Assembly (NCBI GenBank): GCA_045601305.1
Contig: JAZRZG010000192.1
Span: 1 to 21,576, forward strand
Direction of reading: 5' to 3'
Length of the DNA stretch: 21,576 bases
From: Equadaptatus sp045601305
GTDB taxonomy: Bacteria > Synergistota > Synergistia > Synergistales > Synergistaceae
The notes beneath the pieces are model-generated. The model searched no databases and had not been told where the DNA came from. It saw nothing but the letters and a program-made list of their open reading frames with translations. Position 1 is the first letter of the stretch. Every line of letters starts with the position of its first letter. This document shows, piece by piece, positions 6,970-12,853 of this stretch. Position numbers and translations under genes: made by a program.

Positions 6970-9498
6970 TTATGCCGTTTCCACCGCGTCTGCCGTCTGC
7001 AGCTTCAGCTCTTCTATCGCGTCCTTGCGCATCTGATATTTCAGAATCTTGCCGGCGGCATTCATCGGAAAATCTTTCATAAACTTAATATATCGCGGCA
7101 CCTTGTGCTTTGCAAGATGCGCCGCGGCATAATCTTTAATTTCCGCTTCCGCTGCTTCTGTATCCTCTTTGAGCACGATACACGCCATAACCTCCTCACC
7201 CAGAGCTTCATCGGGAACGCCTATGACCTGAACGTCCTTAACCTTCGGGTGTGTGTACAGAAATTCTTCAAGTTCTTTCGGATAAATGTTTTCTCCGCCG
7301 CGGATAATCATGTCTTTGAGACGTCCTGTGATGCGGTAATTGCCCTCCGGCGTGCGGCAGGCGAGGTCTCCCGTGTGCAGCCAGCCGTCTTCGTCAATCG
7401 TTTCCGCTGTCGCTTTCGGCATTTTGTAGTAACCCTTCATAACGTTGTAGCCGCGCGCCACAAATTCGCCGACCTCGTTGTCGCCCATGGTTTCGCCTGT
7501 TTCAGGGTTCACTATGCGGCATTCTATTTCCGGCAGAGGTCTGCCTACTGTGGAAACGCGGACTTCAAGCGGGTCATCGGCTTCTGACATCGTGCAGCCC
7601 GGCGAAAGTTCGGTTTCACCGTAAACTATGGTGATTTCCTTCATGTTCATTTTATCTACAACATCGCGCATTTTCGAAATCGGGCAGGGACTTCCTGCCA
7701 TAATCCCTGTGCGCATGCAGCTGAAATCTGTTTTTTCAAAATCAGGGTGTTCAAGCATGGCTATAAACATTGTCGGCACACCGTGGAAACAGGTGATTTT
7801 CTCCTGATTTATGCAGGCAAGCGACGGCTTCGTGGAGAAGTAGGGAAGCGGCGAAAGCGTCGCTCCGTGAGTCATCGAGGCGGTCATCGCCAGCACCATT
7901 CCGAAACAGTGAAACATAGGCACCTGTATCATCATTCTGTCTGCTGTGGAGAGATCCATTCTGTCGCCGATACATTTTCCATTGTTCACGACATTGTAGT
8001 GCGTAAGCATAACACCCTTAGGAAAGCCTGTCGTGCCTGACGTGTACTGCATATTGCAGACATCATGGATATTGACCGCGTTCGCAAGGCGGCTGAGCTC
8101 CTCCTGCGGCACAAGCTCCGCCCTGTCACACGCCTCTTCCCAGCTGAGCGCGCCGTCCATACGGAAACCGACCGTGATTATGTTGCGAAGAAACGGCAGA
8201 CGTTTACAGGCAAGAGGCTCTCCAGGCTTTGTGTTCGCAAGCTCCGGACAAAGCTCCTGCATAATCGCTTTGTAGTTTGACACCTTCTTGTAGCCCTCAA
8301 TCATGACAAGCGTATGTGTGTCAGACTGACGGAAAAGATACTCCGCCTCCGACAGTTTGTACGCCGTGTTGACAGAAACAAGCACAGCGCCGATTTTTAC
8401 CGTTGCCCAAAACGTGATAAACCACTGCGGAACATTAGTTGCCCAAACAGCGACGTGGCTGCCCGGCTTAACGCCGAGAGAAACAAGCGCGCGCGCAAAT
8501 TCGTCAACATCGTCGCGAAATTCTGCGTAAGTGCGCGTGTAATCAAGCGTTGTATATTTGAACGCGTACTGGTCGGGAAATTCCTCAACAATGCGGTCAA
8601 GCACCTTGCTGAACGTACATTCAATCAGCTTGTCCTTCTGCCACGGGAATTTGCCTGTGCCCGTCTTGTTCTCATAAACACGAAGCTTTTTCGTCTGACG
8701 CGCAGTGTCGCCGTAAAGACGCACATGGTTTATGAAGTGAAGCGCCGCAAGCTCAAGGTCAAATTCAACCTCGTCCCAAAAAGGCTTCCACTCCATAGAG
8801 ATAAACCCGTCGTAGTTTACGGAATAAAGCGCGCGCATAATGTCCGCAACCGGCAGAGTGCCTTCGCCGATAAGACAGTAAGAAACCTCGCCGTTTTCGG
8901 CAACGGCGGAGTCTTTCAGATGAACGTGCCGGATATACGCGCCAAGACGCGTTACAGTGTCGTCAGGCGTCTCTCCGCCGTCACGGCACGTGTTGTGAAC
9001 GTCCCACAGCGCGCCGAGATAATCGTCCGCGAAAGAGTCAAGCAGACTGCACAGCCGTTTTGTGTCCGCGTATATGCCAAGCGTCTCTATAAGCAGCGAA
9101 ACGCCGCATTTTCTGGCTTTCGGCAGCAGTTCGGCGACAAGCGCGCTCACATTTTCGTCAGCGTTTTCGCCGCTGCCGTAGGCAGCTATGCGGACATTCG
9201 GTACATGCAGCTGACGTGCCGTCAGAAGCGCTTCGGAAATCTTTTCGGCAACCTCGTTCCTCTTTTCGCCGTCTGCAATGTCACAGCTGAGGTCAATACA
9301 AGGTATCGAGAGCTTTTTGTCTATCAGCTCGCGGTTTGCCGCGTTCGCGATAACAGGGTCAAGCAGACGGCTGCCTGAATAAAGCGGCTGCCACTGCTCG
9401 TGAACCTCAATACCCTCAAAGCCTGTTTCTGCCGCAAACGCGCAAAGCTCTGTCCAGCTTTTGTCACGCCAGCCGCAAGTGGAAACGGAAAGCTTCAT
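6970..9498 (-). CDS. Fusion protein: sugar isomerase/epimerase-like TIM barrel + AMP-forming acyl-CoA synthetase
   Basis: An 842-residue two-domain protein. Residues 1 to about 265 are a xylose-isomerase-like TIM barrel (AP endonuclease 2/IolE-like). The divalent-metal ligands expected of the fold are present: Glu138 (LLIETLG), Asp166 and His168 (WDVHNT), His193 (HVHLKD) and Glu236 (SMEWKP). Residues about 285-842 are a complete ANL-family acyl-CoA synthetase: YTSGTTGFPKG at 485-495, YGETE at 626-630, GWLHTGD at 705-711, GRLKDMIIRGGENIYP at 725-740 and the adenylating Lys817 in NAAGKILK. The synthetase part resembles medium-chain acyl-CoA ligases. The ATG directly follows the stop of the upstream gene (TAAATG), with AGGAGG 11 nt before it. 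One uninterrupted frame shows a true fusion. The substrate of either half is unknown. Confidence 0.9.
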   Translation of the reverse strand: MKLSVSTCGWRDKSWTELCAFAAETGFEGIEVHEQWQPLYSGSRLLDPVIANAANRELIDKKLSIPCIDLSCDIADGEKRNEVAEKISEALLTARQLHVPNVRIAAYGSGENADENVSALVAELLPKARKCGVSLLIETLGIYADTKRLCSLLDSFADDYLGALWDVHNTCRDGGETPDDTVTRLGAYIRHVHLKDSAVAENGEVSYCLIGEGTLPVADIMRALYSVNYDGFISMEWKPFWDEVEFDLELAALHFINHVRLYGDTARQTKKLRVYENKTGTGKFPWQKDKLIECTFSKVLDRIVEEFPDQYAFKYTTLDYTRTYAEFRDDVDEFARALVSLGVKPGSHVAVWATNVPQWFITFWATVKIGAVLVSVNTAYKLSEAEYLFRQSDTHTLVMIEGYKKVSNYKAIMQELCPELANTKPGEPLACKRLPFLRNIITVGFRMDGALSWEEACDRAELVPQEELSRLANAVNIHDVCNMQYTSGTTGFPKGVMLTHYNVVNNGKCIGDRMDLSTADRMMIQVPMFHCFGMVLAMTASMTHGATLSPLPYFSTKPSLACINQEKITCFHGVPTMFIAMLEHPDFEKTDFSCMRTGIMAGSPCPISKMRDVVDKMNMKEITIVYGETELSPGCTMSEADDPLEVRVSTVGRPLPEIECRIVNPETGETMGDNEVGEFVARGYNVMKGYYKMPKATAETIDEDGWLHTGDLACRTPEGNYRITGRLKDMIIRGGENIYPKELEEFLYTHPKVKDVQVIGVPDEALGEEVMACIVLKEDTEAAEAEIKDYAAAHLAKHKVPRYIKFMKDFPMNAAGKILKYQMRKDAIEELKLQTADAVETA

Positions 9499-10923
9499 TT
9501 ATGCCTGAGCCTCCTCAAACGCAATCTTGTTCAGCGCGTTCATGTATGACCTGATTGACGCTTCTATGATGTCAGGCGAAATGCCGTTGCCCGAATAAAG
9601 CTTGCCCTCCGAACGCAGCCTGATAAGCGTTGAGCCCATTGCCTCGCGCCCCTCCGTAACAGCCTGAATCTGAAAATCGTCCAAATCGTAATGTCTGCCC
9701 GTAATCTGCTCAATGGCAAGAAACGCGGCATCAATAGGACCGTTTCCCATAGCCATGCCCTGCACCGCCTTGCCGTTTTTTTCCATGTGAACAACCGCCG
9801 TGGTGCTTATGCGGTTGCCGCAGTTGATAACGTAGCTTGCAAGCTTGTACGTCGGCGGCACCTGCATGGCAGAAGAAGCGATAATAGCCTCAAGCTCCTT
9901 TGTGCCGACAGATTTCTTGGCGGCAACAGAGTTAAAACTCTCAAACACCTTCGCAAGGTCTTCCTCCGACAGTTCATAGCCGAGTTTTCTGACCGCGGCG
10001 GCAACAGTGGTGAGACTGTCGCCCGTCTGAAGCAGAATTTCGTAGTCTGCAGCGCCGCTGAATATTGCCGCGTTAGATTCTTTTGCGTTTTTCTCCTGCC
10101 TCGGACGGGTAATCATCGCAATCTGCTCCATGCCGCGGTTAAGCTCTGTCATCTTGACGTCAAACGACACGTCGCACAAATCAGCACGCGTTCTGAGCAG
10201 CTTCAGAAAATCTGCCGCCGCAGGCGCATGCCCCGCGCAAACGGCGGCACAAATCTCCGATGCGCCGCCCTGCATGGCGGCATAAGCGTTTATCGCTGCC
10301 ATGGAAAGCGTGTTTGCACAGCGTACACCAAGACTTACCTCTTTGAGCTTCGGCGCGGCAGCATACAGCTTGTTCAAAAACGCCGTAAATTCCTCAGGCA
10401 GCATAGTACCCGCGCTGTCACACAGCGTAATTGTGGTTGCGCCGGCAGTTATTGCGGCATTTACCGCCTTAACAAGAAAGTCAAATTCCGCGCGCGTAGC
10501 GTCCTGTGCGACAAACTCCACGTCACCGCAAAGCTTCCTTGCCCTGCCGGTAATGTCCGTAATCGTCGCAAGCAGACTGTCGGGGCGTTTCTGCGTCATA
10601 AACTCCATCTGCACAGTAGAAACAGGCAGTTCAAGATAAAGCCTCGGATGCTTTGCGCCGCAGACAGCGCTCCACGCCGTTTGCAGCGATTCCTCGGTGA
10701 CACCCGCCGACATGGCTATCGTACTGTGAGAAACAGCGGCAGTAATTGTATGAATTATAGTGTTCGCAAGCTTTGCTTCCGTAATCGGCGGCAGAGTAAT
10801 GACATCAGCACGAAGCTTGTCCAGAATTTTAGAAACCTCTATCAAATCTTTGTAGCTTATGGTAAAACCGTGGTCTTCGCCATATTCCTTCAAAGTAATA
10901 TCATTCAGCTTAATTTTTCTCAT
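9499..10923 (-). CDS. 2-isopropylmalate synthase-like protein with altered metal site
   Basis: A 474-residue protein built like LeuA: a DRE-TIM pyruvate-carboxyltransferase barrel (about 1-275), a linker region, and a well-conserved LeuA regulatory/dimerisation domain (about 365-470, with MGNGPIDAAFLAIEQITG and YSGNGISPDIIEAS). Catalytic hallmarks are missing. The family's DTTLRDGEQ near the N-terminus is replaced by NDITLKEYGED, and the HxHN metal ligands in barrel strand 7 read RCAN (201-204). DATRAEFDFL and the CDSAGTMLPEEF region are kept. It may therefore have lost or changed activity, or serve a regulatory role. The gene abuts the fusion gene with no gap (TAAATG), so they are almost surely one transcript. 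The start at MRKIKLND is preferred over MGDMRK three codons earlier; both have weak ribosome-binding sites. The longer upstream open frame shows no family similarity. Confidence 0.8.
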   Translation of the reverse strand: MRKIKLNDITLKEYGEDHGFTISYKDLIEVSKILDKLRADVITLPPITEAKLANTIIHTITAAVSHSTIAMSAGVTEESLQTAWSAVCGAKHPRLYLELPVSTVQMEFMTQKRPDSLLATITDITGRARKLCGDVEFVAQDATRAEFDFLVKAVNAAITAGATTITLCDSAGTMLPEEFTAFLNKLYAAAPKLKEVSLGVRCANTLSMAAINAYAAMQGGASEICAAVCAGHAPAAADFLKLLRTRADLCDVSFDVKMTELNRGMEQIAMITRPRQEKNAKESNAAIFSGAADYEILLQTGDSLTTVAAAVRKLGYELSEEDLAKVFESFNSVAAKKSVGTKELEAIIASSAMQVPPTYKLASYVINCGNRISTTAVVHMEKNGKAVQGMAMGNGPIDAAFLAIEQITGRHYDLDDFQIQAVTEGREAMGSTLIRLRSEGKLYSGNGISPDIIEASIRSYMNALNKIAFEEAQA

Positions 10924-11214
10924 ATCGCCCATCCCGTTTCGTTTTATTGTGAAATAAAAATCAGCAAATAAAAAACAACTAACCTCTGTTTTTGTGCGAC
11001 CTGCTGTGAAGTGTCGTAAAATACCACTTGCCGGTGACAAAATCGCCGGCTTCCTTAAGCGCAGATTTTAAGGCATAAACACCGATTTTTCAAGCGTTTT
11101 CTGCATAAATATCCAATCAAAATCGCCGACTTTCTCCGGAGCTTTCATATTGCGGCTTAGCTTGCAGGATGCTGGGCGCTCGCGCTGTTGGCTGTCAGCT
11201 TTAAAACTTTTTTA
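10924..11214. promoter_or_regulatory. Upstream region of the LeuA-like operon with a 15-bp direct repeat
   Basis: About 290 bp without a gene. CAAAATCGCCGGCTT (11038-11052) recurs as CAAAATCGCCGACTT (11118-11132), exactly 80 bp apart with one mismatch. That is a possible operator pair or just repeat debris. No strong sigma-70 promoter is evident on the minus strand. Confidence 0.35.
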
Positions 11215-11253
11215 CCGTCATTCCGCAATGCTTCTATGCGGAATCCCGTGTCT
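11215..11253 (-). repeat. Hairpin repeat B, copy 1 (inverted)
   Basis: On the minus strand it reads GACACGGGATTCCGCA, then loop, then TGCGGAATGACGG. Stem TTCCGCA (11221-11227) pairs with TGCGGAA (11237-11243). Same family as 12628-12675, 18049-18076 and 18331-18378; here the stem has CCGCA/TGCGG instead of CTGCG/CGCAG, a compensatory change. Confidence 0.75.
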
Positions 11254-11270
11254 TGGGTCTGGCTTTTCTA

Positions 11271-11546
11271 ACTCCCGAATTGCGACTCCCGACTCCCGTT
11301 TTTTTGCTCCCGTCTTTTATACTCCCGTGTTTTATACCCCCGTTTCTCATTCTCCCGTCTCCTATACTCCCGTTTTTCATATTCATTTCTCTCTCACCCC
11401 CATATATACAAGACGGATTTTTGGCACTTTTTGGAAACCGGTTTTTTATTAGCACAGTGTTTATCAGGGTTTGCAGGGATATGAAAGTCGTCAGTCGTTA
11501 GCTGCTTTCGCTTTTCCGAAGTGCTAAGTGCTAAGTGCTATGTGCG
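11271..11546 (+). repeat. Composite short-tandem-repeat mosaic, copy 3
   Basis: ACTCCCG heptamers (11273-11299, imperfect) are followed by five 15-bp units (11305-11379). The AAGACGGATTTTTGGCAC core (about 11395-11486), two GTCGTTA-type heptamers (11487-11500), and four AAGTGCT-type heptamers (11519-11546) follow. From 11305 onward it is nearly identical to copy 1, 11 kb away, apart from unit numbers and point changes. It lacks the ATTACCA and TTCATTT blocks. No gene. Confidence 0.85.
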
Positions 11547-11605
11547 CCCTTAAAGGTTATAAAGCCACCAACAAACACAGTCCCGGACAGGCTTTGTACG
11601 AAAGT

Positions 11606-11636
11606 GGTTTCCAAAAAGTGCAAAAAATCCGTCTTG
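11606..11636 (-). repeat. Inverted copy of the mosaic core (31-bp arm)
   Basis: The reverse complement of this stretch equals 11409-11439 (CAAGACGGAT...TTTTTGGAAACC) with one mismatch in 31. The two arms would make a hairpin or terminal-inverted-repeat pair enclosing about 166 bp. Just beyond the arm is TATAGTGA, directly before the structured RNA candidate. Confidence 0.8.
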
Positions 11637-11644
11637 GTATAGTG

Positions 11645-11947
11645 AAGGGCAAGGAGAGTTTGGGCGCATAAATTTATGTCGGCCTGTCCTCCTGTCCCTT
11701 GAATGACTTAGTTCTGCCCTGTCGGGTTAGCTTACGGAAGGCTTTTTTCACCGGCAGGACATCCGTGCATTAAGTCATACTTAAATCGCATCGACGTCAT
11801 GCGTTCACGGTGCTGACAAGCCCGCTGCCAATGCGCTATGGGAATGAATACTTCGGTAACTGCTGTCGGGGACAGCGGGATTCATTACTAAACACGCGGT
11901 CCTCTATCAGAGCAACATCGTGAGCAACAAACGCCTGCGCAGGTTTT
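11645..11947 (+). ncRNA. Large structured RNA candidate, possibly HEARO/IscB omega-RNA-like
   Basis: About 300 nt with dense complementarity and no coding frame. Helices seen: 11645-11656 with 11689-11700 (two-by-two internal loop) enclosing palindrome CATAAATTTATG; 11703-11718 with 11753-11760 and 11771-11778 (16 bp interrupted by one 10-nt bulge); CGCAT/ATGCG at 11787-11803; AATGAAT (11843-11849) with ATTCATT (11880-11886). The last encloses a C(TTCG)G tetraloop stem and CTGCTGTC/GACAGCGG (11860-11878). CTCT/AGAG follows at 11902-11912. CCCGCTG (11821-11827) could alternatively pair with CAGCGGG (11873-11879). The TTCG loop fixes the plus strand. A T-run follows CCTGCGCAGG at the end. It starts after GTGA, which I recall as a HEARO integration motif, and its wording resembles that family from memory. 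No iscB follows, so the family call is tentative. tmRNA, RNase P and SRP RNA signatures are absent. Confidence 0.55.
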
Positions 11948-11962
11948 TAGCTATCAGCGGTT

Positions 11963-12004
11963 GACTGTCGGCTGTCGGCTGACAGCTAACTGCTGACGGC
12001 TATG
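11963..12004 (+). repeat. GGCTGAC-family heptamer array
   Basis: Six consecutive 7-bp units: GACTGTC, GGCTGTC, GGCTGAC, AGCTAAC, TGCTGAC, GGCTATG. Two more AGCTGAC units lie at 12043-12056 inside the inverted repeat before the next gene. Confidence 0.85.
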
Positions 12005-12030
12005 TTTGTCATATCTTTTTATAAAAACAA

Positions 12031-12066
12031 GGTTCAGGTTTTAGCTGACAGCTGACAGCGTGAACC
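12031..12066 (+). promoter_or_regulatory. Inverted repeat in the leader of the 125-residue gene
   Basis: GGTTCA (12031-12036) pairs with TGAACC (12061-12066); the 24-nt loop contains two AGCTGAC heptamers. It ends 4 nt before the AAAGGGGTG Shine-Dalgarno, so folding could influence initiation. This is inference only. Confidence 0.35.
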
Positions 12067-12084
12067 TACGAAAGGGGTGAAAAT

Positions 12085-12462
12085 ATGTTCAGAAAGACAG
12101 ACAAAATTAAGCACCGAAATCCGAAATTCGAGGTGAAGATGAGAGGCGGAGTTGTGCCTGTGAAAAAGAATATCAGACATAAGAAGCTGATAGATTTTCA
12201 GGTGAAAGGCACAGAGCCTATGCAGTTTTGCAGAAACATCAAGCTGACGGAATATCTCAAACGACAGTTCGGAAAGTCGCTCAACTGCATACTTCCTCCG
12301 GAAGCGCGCAAGCAGGGCGTTGTGCCTTGGCTTTCGGTCTTTCGCCACACAAAGGGCGGATTTCTTGTCATACGCTGTACACTGCTTGAGCGGCAGGAAA
12401 TTCTAAAATATGACGAGAACGGCAAACCGTACTTTGAGCCGCAAACAGATTTCAAAATGTAA
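12085..12462 (+). CDS. Hypothetical basic protein, 125 residues
   Basis: A protein I do not recognise. It has a clear AAAGGGGTG Shine-Dalgarno 5 nt before the ATG and a strong terminator right after the stop, so it is very probably a real gene. The N-terminal 35 residues are strongly basic (RKTDKIKHRNPKFEVKMRGG, later KKNIRHKKL), then comes a mixed region (FCRNIKLTEYLKRQFGK) and a C-terminal part LPPEARKQGVVPWLSVFRH...LLERQEILKYDENGKPY. There is no signal peptide, membrane segment, HNH or RuvC motif, so it is not IscB despite following a HEARO-like RNA candidate. The basic start would suit nucleic-acid binding, but that is a guess. It stands alone between the RNA candidate and the adhesin promoter. 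Confidence 0.8.
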   Translation: MFRKTDKIKHRNPKFEVKMRGGVVPVKKNIRHKKLIDFQVKGTEPMQFCRNIKLTEYLKRQFGKSLNCILPPEARKQGVVPWLSVFRHTKGGFLVIRCTLLERQEILKYDENGKPYFEPQTDFKM

Positions 12463-12504
12463 AACAACAGGGCAGAGAGTAAAATCTCTGCCCTGTTGTT
12501 TTTT
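12463..12504 (+). terminator. Strong rho-independent terminator
   Basis: A perfect 16-bp stem (AACAACAGGGCAGAGA, 12463-12478, with 12485-12500), loop GTAAAA, then TTTT. It begins immediately after the TAA of the 125-residue gene and separates it from the adhesin locus. The A-rich left flank makes it potentially bidirectional. Confidence 0.95.
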
Positions 12505-12529
12505 GTCCGCAAAAAACAGAAGAAAATTC

Positions 12530-12558
12530 TTGACAATTTGCCGAAGAAAATATAACAT
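12530..12558 (+). promoter_or_regulatory. Sigma-70-type promoter for the trimeric autotransporter
   Basis: TTGACA (12530-12535) and TAACAT (12553-12558) are 17 bp apart; TATAAC two bases earlier is an alternative -10. With a start near 12565 the adhesin mRNA would have an untranslated leader of about 260 nt that contains hairpin repeats B and A. No other gene lies between. Confidence 0.65.
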
Positions 12559-12627
12559 TTTTGGTGTGTTCGTTCAGTATATTTTGCATACGGCTGTATG
12601 CGAAAAGAACAGTGATAAACACACTAA

Positions 12628-12675
12628 CGACACTGGATTCTGCGCTGAGTCCTACGGACTTCCGCAGAATGACGG
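12628..12675 (+). repeat. Hairpin repeat B, copy 2
   Basis: CGACACTGGATTCTGCG, inner stem GTCC-TAC-GGAC, then CGCAGAATGACGG. Outer stem TTCTGCG (12638-12644) pairs with CGCAGAA (12663-12669). It lies inside the predicted leader of the adhesin gene. Confidence 0.85.
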
Positions 12676-12692
12676 TTAAAAAATATTCGTCT

Positions 12693-12752
12693 CACTGCGA
12701 AGCCCAAAGGGCTTGCGCAGTGTCCAGTGACTTTACGGGCGAAGCCCGTTGG
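12693..12752 (+). repeat. Hairpin repeat A, copy 1
   Basis: Two hairpins joined by TGTCCAGTGACTTT-type sequence. First: CACTGCGAAGCCC pairs with GGGCTTGCGCAGTG around AAA, one bulged G (12693-12722). Second: ACGGGC-GAA-GCCCGT (12735-12749). Nearly identical to 18255-18310. Confidence 0.85.
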
Positions 12753-12781
12753 GTTTTAGAAGAAAAAGTGACAATTTCACA

Positions 12782-12853
12782 AAAATAAACATTCAAAATT
12801 CAACAAGAGAGGAAGCGTAGCACAATGAAACAGAGAAACATCAGGAAACTCGC
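12782..12853 (+). repeat. Shared leader/signal-peptide segment, copy 1
   Basis: From AAAATAAACATTCAAAATT through the ribosome-binding region (AGAGAGGAAGCG) to the 29th base of the coding sequence, this matches 18453-18531. The only differences are one substitution (GTAGCACA versus GTAACACA) and a 7-nt insertion in the other copy. Divergence starts abruptly after codon 9. Confidence 0.9.

Noticed and set aside
8314..9378. 354-codon plus-strand open frame opposite the isomerase half of the fusion
   Set aside because: It is antisense to a clearly conserved gene; composition is Arg/Val-rich and lacks recognisable domains or a ribosome-binding site.
9691..10971. 426-codon plus-strand open frame opposite the LeuA-like gene
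   Set aside because: Shadow frame of a conserved gene, rich in Arg/His/Cys and without family features.
9499..11040. Longer start for the LeuA-like gene
   Set aside because: The extra 39 residues upstream have no similarity to the family and no ribosome-binding site.
11645..11947. tmRNA, RNase P RNA, 6S or SRP RNA as identity of the structured RNA
   Set aside because: The conserved ends and core motifs of tmRNA, RNase P and SRP RNA that I would expect are not present on either strand, and the shape is not the single long rod of 6S.
12085..12462. Truncated IscB/IsrB after the HEARO-like RNA
   Set aside because: The protein has no PLMP-type start, RuvC or HNH motifs, and it has its own complete start and stop signals.
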